DNA from: Diphasiastrum complanatum
Taxonomy: Eukaryota > Streptophyta > Lycopodiopsida > Lycopodiales > Lycopodiaceae
NCBI GenBank assembly: GCA_029204225.1
Contig: CM055106.1
Location: 41,308,368 to 41,372,367, forward strand
Direction: 5' to 3'
DNA length: 64,000 nucleotides
Shown piece after piece: positions 11,980-22,299 of this stretch. A model generated the notes under the pieces. That model was not told the DNA's origin and ran no database searches. It saw only the letters and a program-made list of their open reading frames with translations. The translations under genes and the position numbers were made by a program. Position 1 is the first letter of the stretch, and each line of letters begins with the position of its first letter.

Positions 11980-12538
11980 CTCCTCCTCTAATTTAGCTTG
12001 ATCTATCTACAACTCTCTTGCTAGATGAATGAATGCTTTTAGAAGTGTCTAATAATCCAGCTACAAACAAGAAACTTTTGAGACTCCAATAGAGAATGAT
12101 GTCCATGAAGGATCTTTCACCACCTCTTAGAGGATCCCTTACAAGATGTTCCATAAATGTGTCTATATACATGTAGCACATTTCAAAACTAAACATCATG
12201 CCAAGCCATGGATTCCGAGACATTCTGTGCACTTGAAGATACACCAATTAAAATATTAAGTGCATAAATAATGTTTCCAAAGACAACTTGCCTTGCTTGA
12301 TTCATATGATTGAGCCTTGATGGCTCCATCTTGATACTCAAGATTCTTCTTGGAGTCCTCGGGTCTTGAGTTTGATCCTCCACTTGACTTGACTCCAAAA
12401 CATCAATGAATTGAATAAGGTGTTGATCCAAAGGTGCTTCTTCAAGTTTACAAATCTTCCACTCTTGAAAGATCACATTTCCACCATTGACAAATTCTTT
12501 GTTGAAAAAAAGTAGATTTTACAATCTCTACTTGAATA

Positions 12539-13468
12539 TCAAAACACTACCATTACTCCTATCATTGAAATATGATAATCTTTAGTCCTTACATTGGAAT
12601 GATCATGCACAAAGCATGTGGACACAAAGATTTCCAAAGCAAATGATGTTTCATCTTTTATGACTCTATTCAAACTATTACAAAAATAGCTATCCAATGA
12701 AATTGCTTTATCAACAACAAATGTAGATTTCAAAGCATCCCATTTCATTGTCTTGTCATACAAAGTAATAAACACCATGACTCTTAAAGGTAAGAAACAA
12801 GTCACCTCATGTCTACTAATACTTACCAAAAAGTATTCAAAGATAGTAGACTCTCCAATGCTCACCACCCTTGCAAAATGCACATTTGAATGGACAATTT
12901 GCATGCAATTTGATGACTCGGCCATTGTCATTGAGGACTCCCTTGGAACTCTCATGATTTGAGGCTGATCCTCAAGATCTTCCTCCTTTTGATGCTCCTC
13001 CTCAATGCAAGCAACATCACACTTTGCCAAGATCTCCTCCTTTGCCAAGCTCATTCTTTCAAAAGAAACACTAGCCTCCAACTTATACAATCTTCCATGT
13101 TTAAATCCCTTTGCAATGCAAACATCATTTTTTAAGATGAAGAAAACACCGTGCTTAAAGTGGACATCCAAACCACTTTCTAAGAGTAGACCAACACTAA
13201 GCATATTCTTGGTGATTGATGGTACATAAAGGACATTTTCTAGATCCATGCATTTTGAGGATTCTAGACACAAAGAGATGGTGCCAACACCATCTATCCT
13301 ACACTCTTCATCATTTGCAGTAAAGACAAACTTTTTAGCATCATTGAATGAGTGTAAGGTTGAGAAAAACTTCTTTTGACAAGACATGTGGGAGCTAGCC
13401 CCACTGTCGATCCACCAATTGTCTCTTGAATTGCTATTGCTTGTTGGTGAGGATGTAGATGCCATCAA
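12539..13468 (-). pseudogene. Copia protease region (gag-pol fragment)
   Basis: The 309-codon frame begins with a WWIDSGASSHMS motif, the aspartic protease active-site signature of copia polyproteins. It continues with ENVLYVPSITKNMLSVG and LYKLEA, the usual lead into the GAG-pre-integrase zinc region. The HHCC zinc finger and DDE integrase core are absent; the rest of the frame is unrelated or deleted sequence. It follows the gag frame (13482-14066) with a frame change at a run of TCC triplets (about 13487-13503), probably repeat slippage. In an intact element the two would be one polyprotein. Confidence 0.85.
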
Positions 13469-13481
13469 GAATACATCTACT

Positions 13482-14353
13482 TCATCCTCCTCCTCCTCCT
13501 TTGCAAGGTTTCCTTTTTGTGTCCTCCTCCACTTGTGCTCTTAGCCTCTTGTAGCATTCAGATGCATAATGCCCCTTCTTTCCACAAAAGAAGCATTTCT
13601 GCTTTGACTTGTCCTTTGAGGTTGATGCATCATCCTCTTCTTTGGCCTCCTTTGGATGTTTCTTCTTTCCATTGGTCTTCTTTTTGCCCTTGATTGAGAA
13701 ATTGGCTTTCTCATCACCATCCTGCAAAGACAAGGAACTCATCCTAGATTTTGCATGGAGCATCCTACACTCTTCAGCCACTAATACACTGTGAAGTTTT
13801 TCTATAGTTGGCAAAGTGTCTTGGATGGCAAAACTTTCGACCAAATTTGCAAAGTCATCTCCTAGACCATTAAGAACAATTTGTACAAGCTCTCCATCAT
13901 GAATCTTCTCTCCAATGGAAGCCAACTCCATATTTAGAGACTTGATTCTGAGTACATAATCATGTGCACTCTCCTCACTTCTCCTCATGCTTTGCAAAAT
14001 TTGATTTCTAAGCATAAGAACTCTAGAAGTGTTGCTAGACTCATAGATTGATTTTAAAGACTCCAAGCCTCTTTAGCACTAGTACAAGCTGATACTTTTC
14101 TCAACAAATCATTGCTCACATTCATCTTCACACAATGAAGTGCAAGCCTAGATCTCTTCTTGTATCTAGCTAACTCATGTGCACCTAGAGGTTCATCTTC
14201 ATCTTCAATCAAGAACTCATAAAGGTCTTGGAGCACCAAGAGTGACTCCATCCTAACCTTCCAAATAGCATAATTTGTAGAATTCAATCTCTCACTAGCT
14301 TCTAGAAGGTATGCTCCAGCAGATCCCATCTTACTAGTGACTTCTACAAACAA
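13482..14353 (-). pseudogene. Copia gag with zinc knuckle (two overlapping frames)
   Basis: The N-terminal frame (14353-14054) has LNSTNYAIWKVRMESLL, typical of copia gag starts, and ends shortly after MNVSNDLLRKVS. The next frame (14066-13482) overlaps it by 13 bp and carries LVQIVLNGLGDDFANLV, a Lys-rich stretch and a CFFCGKKGHYASEC zinc knuckle (CX2CX4HX4C). A single-base frame change separates them, so the gag is broken. The zinc knuckle binds element RNA during packaging in intact relatives. Confidence 0.88.
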
Positions 14354-15134
14354 GAAATAGATTTGATTGACTTGAAACTCACAAAGGTCTCACACTTGCA
14401 GTGTTTCACTCAAATTTGATTTCTAATCCAACAAATGGACTTATAATCACAGTTCTATCACTCCCTCACAAAGCTGGAATGAAGATAAGATGAAGTGAAA
14501 ACTACTTTCAAACAAATCTTGCCAAGAAATGAATTTGATTGTTTCTAGAAACTCACTAAGGTCTCTCTCTTGTAGTTTTTCACTCAAATTAGATTTCTAA
14601 TCCAACAAATGGACTTATAATCTCAGTTCTAGCACTCCCTCACAAAGTTGGAATGAAGATAAGATGATGTGAAATCTACTTACAATCAAATCTTGCCAAT
14701 TTTGGCTATTTTTGGACAAAAAAATGACTTAATCTCTTTCTTCCTTCTTGGTGTACTTTCAAGACCTGTTTTTAACCTTGATAGGACTTGAACTCAGCCT
14801 AGATTAATTAGATTCCATGAAACAAATTCAAATCTAATCAATGGCAAATGATCTTGGTAGATTATCCTAGGATCCCCACCAAAAATTACACCAACATCTC
14901 ACAAACTGAATTTTTTTGGATCAAATGAATACGATGCATTAAATGCAGGTTCAGAGGTGCCCACACATGTGGACAGTACAGATTTGGACCCCTACCAAGT
15001 TTGGGATCAAATCTCCTCACCAAAATCAAGATTCTAGCTTGCCCTCTCAATACTAGCTTTTAGCACCAAAACTTGCTAAAAATGGATTTGCATTAGATCA
15101 ATGGCTTATGCTCTTGTACTTGGCTCTGATACCA

Positions 15135-15826
15135 TGTGAAAGTACTGTACTTTAGGACCATAAATGGATCTACAAAAGATCCACAAGAGTGATTGGATGC
15201 TTTCTTAACAATCTATCAAAAAACTAGTCATCAAAAAGTTGATCTAGATTGGCAATTTGACAAACAACAAGCATTAACAATCAAAAGCTTTGATCAACAT
15301 TGAAATTCGAGACCACACATGTGTACTACAGGCTGTAGTACGGCCTTCAACCTGAGAAACAAGTAGAAATCGATTTGGTTTCATTTATATCACAAAAACT
15401 CAATGTACATAGTGAACTAGCTTGAGATTGCCAATGAGCTCCAAAAATTCTATCTTCTCACTAAGGGAGCTTGGATGCTATTCGACTTCCTTATTCAAGT
15501 TAGGTGGATTTCCAGCATGTAATAAGGAAGTTAACTCACCCTTCTTGCCCTAAAATGAAACCCTAGCCTAGATCCTAGAGTTATGCTTGGTAGGTAGCTA
15601 GTTGGTCAAATTTTCACCTTAAACTTAGGTGTAGGTCCTATAAAGTAGGGATGACCACCAAATAGACATGACCAACTCTCTTGACTTGACCTAACCTACA
15701 TTAGGATGGGTTTCCCATGTGGCATCATGGCCTCACATGTGCGAGACCCACTTGTGTACACAATTTACACTATTCTACATGGTTTTTGATCAAGCTAGAT
15801 TTGCCAATTTTTGGCAATTCTTCACA
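15135..15826 (-). repeat. Copia LTR, right copy (5' LTR)
   Basis: 692 bp, the partner of 11279-11979. The primer-binding site is immediately adjacent at 15121-15134. The LTR is followed by the target duplication AATTT. Confidence 0.92.
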
Positions 15827-16145
15827 AATTTGGAGGCTATTGTTCATTTTGTAATTTTAAATTTTAAGATATCTTGAAGCTTCTCTTTGAGAGCTTTCTT
15901 GATGGAGAAAGTGGTTTATGTGCCTAAAATCACATGAGAGCTATGATCATGCTCTAGAATCAGGCCCCTATCTTGTGAATGATCAATAATCATGAATAAT
16001 GATACCTTACTTTGCCTATTTTGGTGAATTTTTGTTACTTTTAGATATCTTCTTGATTTTTGACTAGTTTTCTTGATCTCTTGCATTTCCATTGTAATTT
16101 GATGTAAATGAATGGATTAGATGTTTAAATGCTCAGGTTGGCACA

Positions 16146-18371
16146 TGACAGTCGAGTAGCCACACGAAGGAAAATTAGCTTGTACAGAGTTATCTATAGT
16201 ACTTGCTATACTTGGGGGCATGTCCCATTTTGTCGGTCGAATTTGACCATACTGGACATGGACCTTAGTTTGACAGGTGGTAGGCCAATGTTAGGACACC
16301 TGTCTTTTCATGTAGTTTGTGAATACTCTATATGTACAATGTTTTCTTGTAATCTAATAACTTTTGTTGTGCCATCTATGAGAGCTTGTGAGGAGTGGCC
16401 ATGGTGATTGTGTGTTGTGATCTGCATACTGCACTAGATTCTATCAGAATTTCAACTTGGTATTAGAGCGTCAAGGTAATGCAAGAATGCATGATCCGGT
16501 GAAGCTATGGGATAGCATCTTTCACCAGGAGAAATAGCACTCAGAGTGTCTCAAGAGAGAGAACTCCATACAGGGTATCGGCAGTCCGGATGACAAGAGA
16601 CAACAAAGTTCCTTCGATCAGAGATTTGGGGAAGATCAGAACGATCATCGTAGGTGGATTCCGAGGAGAATTCATGGAAAATTGCTCATAAATGACTTCA
16701 AATGGTTTTTGTGGAAAGCTGGCCAGAAATTTGCTGGGCGGAGTGGATCCAAAGGTAGAGTAGGGAAGTAGCATCTCAGGGCTGAGAGAATTTTGAAATC
16801 CATCTACAGTGTGAAGAGAAAGAAGCAGTTCGGGGAACTAGCTACGGTGGTCTAGTTTTCAAAAAAATCAAAAAACCACAGATCTTTCTCTACAATTGAT
16901 GGAATTGGGCACTGTAAATTACTACCCAGGAAGGTTCTACTGAGGCCAAGCTATTACTAGAAGGATGGAGTCAACCATGAATCATGTCAAGAGCAATTGT
17001 CTTTCTCTCAGGCTATGGAAGGAAAAAGCCTGCTGGGGTTTACAGTCTGAAAACCGAAGAGTTATCTCAACAAGAAACCTTTTGTGGACCTGTAACTAGT
17101 TGAAGATGGGCGTTTTTGGAGGGCGACCTCAGTCGAGTGAAGTGCTGCAAGATGAATCCCAGAACAAGTATGAGAAAGGCTCAAGAAAATTGCATTCTTG
17201 ACAGCTAGAGTTGCTATTGATAAGGTCATGGATTTTTCTCCTTGTCAGTGTGGATCAATGGTGGAGAGCAACTTGATGTGGACCATCAAATTGAGGATAA
17301 CCACTGGATGGGCTTGAAAGAGGCCCATGAAGGCGGGGCCAGTCCTTGGCATTGGCATCAATGGGAAGACATCTACCATCATGGGCGTGGATAAGCTATC
17401 TATAGCTTTCATGCATTTGGCTGTATTTGCAAGAGTCTAGGCTTGGCACAGGTGTTGGAATTTCCATGGTGCAGGTGAGATCATGGGGAAGCCTAGAGGG
17501 AGTCACTCAGAGCCATATTCCTCAGTACGATCAAGGAGATAGTGGTCTCAAGATTCCTTGAGCGGCGACTCAGGGTCAAGCTTGCATTGGCATGGTGTTG
17601 GGTGGCACATAGCCAGGGAGAGCGAGCAGATGCTAGGAGCCAAGTGGAGCAGGTGATGCTTTGGAGTTCGGCTTGTCTAGCAGGATGGTGACCAGGATGG
17701 AAGACATCAAGTGAACATAGTATGTGGATGACAAATCCATTAGGGTGGCACTCAGGGAGATGCTACAGTTTCTCAGGTATGATACGTCATTGTATGCATA
17801 GTGGATGTTCTTCAGCTGGTGCATCAGGTGTGGTGACCTAGGGATGGGTCAAGCCTACTTAGAGGTAGGTGGCATGGAGTGTACCTGGGGCGATATACAT
17901 ATCCTGAGGGAATGGAGTGCATTATGGGGTGATGTAGATGCATCACGCCCATGGTTGTGAGCTGACAGAGATGGAGATGGTTGCCCAGGGAGTGACAGCT
18001 GATACTTTGGCAAGTAATCAAGTGAGCTGCATGGTTATATACACAGTTGTCTCCATATGGTGTCAGCCGAGTAGCCACACAAAGGAGAAATTAGCCTGTA
18101 CAGAGTTATTTATAGTACTTGCTATACTTGGGGGCATGTCCCAAGTTTGCTGGTCGAATTTGGCCATACTGGGCCCGGACCTTAGTTTGATAGGTGGTAG
18201 GCCAATTTTAGGACACCTGCCTTTTCATGCAGTTTGTGAATACTCTATATGTATAGTATTTCTTTGTATTCTAATAACTTTTGTTGTGCCATCTATGAGA
18301 GCTTGTGAGGAGTGGCTATGATGATTGTGTGATGTGATCTTCATACTGCACTAGATTCTATCGGAATTTCA
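16146..18371 (+). mobile_element. TRIM-like mini LTR retroelement
   Basis: Two ~310-bp direct repeats, 16146-16454 and 18061-18371, start TGACAGTCGAG and TGTCAGCCGAG and end in GAATTTCA. TTGGTATTAGAGCG follows the first copy at 16457, a primer-binding site one base off the common TGGTATCAGAGC type. The internal 1.6 kb has no gag or pol motif I can recognise and many stops. Small size, paired LTRs, a PBS and no coding capacity fit a TRIM or LARD class element. The flanking 5-mers (GCACA and ACTAT) do not match, so its target duplication is lost or its edges are slightly misplaced. Confidence 0.75.
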
Positions 18372-18700
18372 ACTATGAGATCATCATGAAATTACAAGAT
18401 ATGTTATAAAATGTAATCCACAATGTCAAGGTGGAAGCAACGTCAAAAAATATGCCATGCCAACTTGTAAAAATTTATTCTAGTCATGAGACTTTAGTCC
18501 ACTTAGCTTGTTGCCCCTTGTGAAGACATCCTTTAGGCATCGCATATGTCCTATTGGAGTTCAAAATGAGGCTATGACCTTCTGTACAATTGTCTCTTTT
18601 CTCCTCGAGAAGATCCATGGGGCCTTTGGGAGGACAATTGAAGTCCCCACCGTTTGTGGCCATAAATCGGCCATATTTTCCACCTATTTTAAGTCATCTC
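18372..18700. other. No clear feature; possible C-terminal extension of CACTA remnant
   Basis: On the minus strand this region continues beyond the recognisable transposase block with stop-riddled frames. I could not identify specific motifs. Confidence 0.35.
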
Positions 18701-19720
18701 GTGCGTCTTTTTTTATCTTTCGACCAGGTCACATGCTCCCAAATCGTGCTCCCGACATTCTTGAATATGTGCATTGGGTCCAAAAGATGGTTTATCAATA
18801 ATTCCCCCCAATATGGGAGTTAATGAAATATTGATAACCTCTTCATGCCAAGAGAGAGTTGCCCTAGATCTTGATTGGATTCCCAAATTTGAAGCCAATC
18901 AACAATATCAACAAACAAGCACACACATTTAATGTAGATTATCATCAAAAGAAATGCAAAGAGATTAACTATAAAATAGATAAATGACATGTACATTAAT
19001 TGGCCCAAATATGTATTGCCTTCATGGAATGAGGACAACAAGCCCATCACGCATAGTGATCGGGTGGAAGGTATCGAGTGTGGCCCTCATAAACCATCTT
19101 TCGTAGATGTTGTGAGTGACGTGTTTGCAGATACTCACCACAAACGGGGCATGCATTGTAGCCACTAGTTTGGAGCCCTACAGTGAGACAAAACAACCAA
19201 CTTAATTGTGAGTCTAATGTTCAATTCGAAATTTTTATTGTGAATACACATAAAATTTAAGATAATACCATGAATTGAACCAATAGCAAGGATATCTCAC
19301 CTACACATTTCTCATATCCAGGAAAGTCGTGCATCGTCCACATCAAGATCCCATTTACCACAAAATCTCTTTGTCTCAATGGTCTTGATATATTGCTCAT
19401 TTGAACTCCTTGCCATAGAATCTTTAGCTCATCTATCAAGGGAGCCATATTCATGTCCATACTTTTTTTTCTTGTATTTTTCCGGGGTAAGAAGGACAAG
19501 CATTAGGTGTCCCTTCTTGATACTTAGCCAAGGGGGGATGTTGTAATTTATAAGGACAATTGACCAAGTGGACCATGATGTGGAGCACAAATCAAAAAGA
19601 TTCACACCATCCATCGGCCAACCCCAAATGCAAATGGCGAGGCTCATCCCTTAATTCATGCCAAGTAGCATCCACGTGCTTCCATGATGGACAATGGGCA
19701 GAGATCCGCATAGTATCGTC
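18700..19720 (-). pseudogene. CACTA (En/Spm) TNP2-type transposase remnant
   Basis: Minus-strand blocks appear in the order of plant TNP2 transposases (Transposase_21): WKHVDATWHELRDEPRHLHL (about 19720-19630); the pair STWSIVLINYNIPPWLSIKK and HLMLVLLTPEKYKKK (19600-19430); ILMWTMHDFPGYEK (19360-19310); YNACPVCGEYLQTRHSQHLR with TRYLPPDHYA (about 19175-19045); and LPYWGELLINHLLDPMHIFK (about 18820-18740). Several frame changes and stops separate the blocks, so no functional enzyme is encoded. The transposase of intact elements binds subterminal repeats and cuts the CACTA ends. Confidence 0.85.
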
Positions 19721-19979
19721 CGATGAAAGATCCCTTGAAAAATTACTATCTTGCAAAATCACTACTTTTGAAAAAAGTCAAATGTCAGAATTTTGAGTAG
19801 TTGGACGCCCAAAAATAGTAGTTGGATGCCAATTACATCGATGTTTGGATACTTATATAATCCTTTTAACCAGATAAGTATAATTTAGCAGATAAAAATA
19901 GTGTCGTTCAATGCACTATTCTTTAACAAGGCATGGAAATATAACAACCAGAAATCTTTGACAATTGTGTGATTTTAGA

Positions 19980-21440
19980 ATGCAACAACTTTGACGTGAT
20001 TTAAGCCTTTAGTGAAGGCCTCAGAATACGCCTCAGAACAAACCACGGAATATTGAATCTAATTTAGTCAAGGCCTTGAGATAGACCTCAAAATACTGCT
20101 AATTTGAGGAATATACTAAGGCTTAGATAGATTCTTGCAAATTTCAAAATTGTTGACCATTGCTGCGACATTTTCAAAAAAGAAAGAGGAGTGGGTGATG
20201 GTAACAAGGGACGCACCTGTCGCCTTTGTTTGTTGATCATTCCTCATCCATTTTATCCTCTTCACTTTCCTTATTTTCCTCACATTTGAATGCTCCTCTT
20301 GCTCTTGCTTCTCTTGCTCTTGCTCTTTGCTTCCTCCTCTTGCTCCTCTTGCACTTTGCTTCTTCCTCTTGCACTTCATCTTTACTTACTCCTTGCAAAA
20401 TCAAAAGTGGTGAGCTCAAGAAAAAAGAAAAGCTGAAGGATGGAGGTTTTTTGAGTATTGGATGTAAGGTAATCTCTCTCTCTCTATCTCTTTTTCTGCT
20501 CTCTTTTTTTCTTATATCATAGTCTCCATCTCAATGCGACTGCAGTTTGGTTTTATTGACTTCACATTTTTTTATGCAGGTTTCTTTTGAGACAAAGGAG
20601 GTGGCAGATCCACAAACATTTTTGAAGGTAACAGAAAGTTCGGAAAGGCCGTCGGAATAGGCAGATCTGCATGATTTGCTATTTCAATGGCTATATTCCA
20701 ATGTCTTATTTTCTATTAGGGTGCTGTAGATCTAGATGAGGGTGTTGGATGAGGGTACTATAGATCTAGATGAGAGTGCTGGATGAGGGTACTATAGATC
20801 CAGAGCTTTTTTGTTGTAAGTCCAGATTTACAGATGGTCAGAATTTCCATCGGAATAGGCAAATTTGTGAGGTTTATTAAAGCAGCACCTATTCCGATGG
20901 GTATTCCGATGTCAGATCTTCTATTCATCTATTGTATATCCAGTTTTTGGGTGCAGATACAGATTTGCATATGGATATTTGTTGTTCTCTATGTAAATTT
21001 ATTTTCTCTAGTTATATACTTAACAAACTTCAATACTGATTTTTGTTTTGCAGGTTTCATTGTTGATTTCTGGGCCAATCAACATCAGAGCAATTGAGGC
21101 ACGCACATTCTGTAGCAGATCCCAGTTACTGACAAGGTCAGAATGGAGGTCATAATACATGAGCTGATTTGAATAGTATATTAGTGTCTATTCCAACGTT
21201 TGTTGCGACCTCCCCTTGGATTTTTTTTGAGCTTTCAAATGACAGATCTGTGAATTTTATGATATATTTGTAAAGCTTAGGTGTCTTTTTCAACAGAATC
21301 TTCAATTGTGATGAGTAGTTCCATGTTTTTTCCATGAGGCAATAGTTGTATGAGTGTTTGTTATGGTTTTGTTTTGCATGTTTGTATGTCGATTTTTTGG
21401 CTCAAACACCATCCAAGTAGCTGACTAACACAATCAGTAG
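19980..21440. repeat. CACTA subterminal-like region with dispersed palindromic motifs
   Basis: Short motifs built on GGTCGGAATA / TATTCCGACC and CCTCGGAA / TTCCGAGG occur repeatedly in both orientations, for example around 20650, 20850 and 20895-20920, and in weaker form at 20015-20100 and 21140-21215. Arrays of short direct and inverted motifs next to a TNP2 remnant are characteristic of CACTA subterminal regions. A CT-rich low-complexity stretch (20290-20390) interrupts it. I did not find a CACTA terminus. Confidence 0.5.
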
Positions 21441-21469
21441 TAGATCCAGGTACTTGTACAGTTTTGTAG

Positions 21470-22290
21470 CAGTTTGTCTCCTATTTTTTGTTGTAGATCC
21501 CATTTTGTAGTGTAGGACTACATTTAATTTAATTTACATTAGAATTTATGAAAATAGATCTACACATTTTAGAAACAAATCTCTACTTTTAGTAATAAAT
21601 CTGTTGATAATGAGTAATCTATCAGCTGGGGTGGAAATCAGTGGAGGTTGGAACATACCTCGGAATATGCGGATCTGTTTAAGGCAGTATACCATCACTT
21701 ATTCCAAGGTGCATTTCGACCTCTGCTCATAAGTTTTTATCTAAATGTTTGACTCATATTATTTGTTGTAGATCCACATTTTGTAGTGGAGGACTACATT
21801 CAATTTTATTTACATTAGGATTTATGAAAATATATCTACACATTTTAAAAACAAATCTCTACTTTTATTGATAAATCTGTTGATAATGGGTAATCTATCA
21901 GCTGGGGTGAAAATCAGTGGAGGTTGGAACAGACCTCGAAATATGTGGATCTATTTAGGATAATATACCAGTACTTATTCTGAGGTGTATTCCGACCTCT
22001 GCTCATAAGTTTCTACATAAATGCTTGTCTCATGTTATTTGTTGTAAATTCACATCTTGTAGTGTAGGACTAAATTCAATTTTATTTACATTAGGATTTG
22101 TGAAAATAGATCTACACATTTTAGAAATAAATCTCTACTTTTATTGATAAATATGTTGATAATGGGTAGATCTATCAGCTGGGGTTGGAATCAATGGAGG
22201 TCGGAATAAACCTCAGAAAATGTGGATCTGTTTAAGGTAGTATACCATCACTTATTCCGAGGAGCATTCCGACCTTTGCTCATAAGTTTT
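21470..22290. repeat. 276-bp tandem repeat, ~3 copies, each with an internal palindrome
   Basis: The word CAGCTGGGGT begins at 21623, 21899 and 22176, giving periods of 276 and 277 bp. Each unit contains an inverted pair: GGAGGTYGGAA...ACCTCRGAA on one side and TTATTCCGAGG...ATTCCGACCTC on the other, about 50 bp apart. The units share TTGTAGATCCACATTTTGTA and TTTACATTAGGATTT. The palindromes match the motif type of the adjoining CACTA-like region. Confidence 0.85.
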
Positions 22291-22299
22291 TACATTTCA

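Larger units (their letters stand above)
11279..15826 (-). mobile_element. Complete-ended, pol-deleted Ty1/copia element (TSD AATTT)
   Basis: LTRs lie at 11279-11979 and 15135-15826, both TGTGAA...TTCACA. The direct repeat AATTT flanks the element (11274-11278 and 15827-15831). The coding strand is minus: a primer-binding site complementary to initiator tRNA-Met lies inside the right LTR (15121-15134), and a polypurine tract TAGAGGAGGAG (minus reading) sits inside the left LTR at about 11980-11990. Gag and protease remain. Integrase, reverse transcriptase and most of RNase H are missing; only a short RNase H-junction remnant persists near 12050-12190. It is non-autonomous at 4548 bp against the usual 5-6 kb of complete copia elements. 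Confidence 0.93.
11035..16150 (+). mobile_element. Gypsy 3' LTR, split by a copia insertion
   Basis: The LTR starts TGTCATGTGC at 11035, right after a polypurine tract, and ends GCACATGACA at 16150. The two ends are a perfect 10-bp inverted repeat. The span is interrupted by the copia element 11279-15826. Removing that and one 5-bp target duplication leaves an LTR of about 563 bp. TATAAATA near 11251-11258 is a plausible LTR promoter. The last 5 bases overlap the proposed start of the next mini LTR element (16146), so this end is uncertain by a few bases. Confidence 0.7.

Noticed and set aside
17938..18321. 127-codon + frame
   Set aside because: It spans the edge of the right LTR of the mini element; no domain, so a chance frame.
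20116..20522. Charged or Ser/Leu-rich frames on both strands
   Set aside because: CT-rich low-complexity sequence; both strands open, no domain.
21470..22290. CRISPR-like or immune repeat array
   Set aside because: Units are 276 bp with no regular short repeat/spacer pattern, in a plant transposon context.
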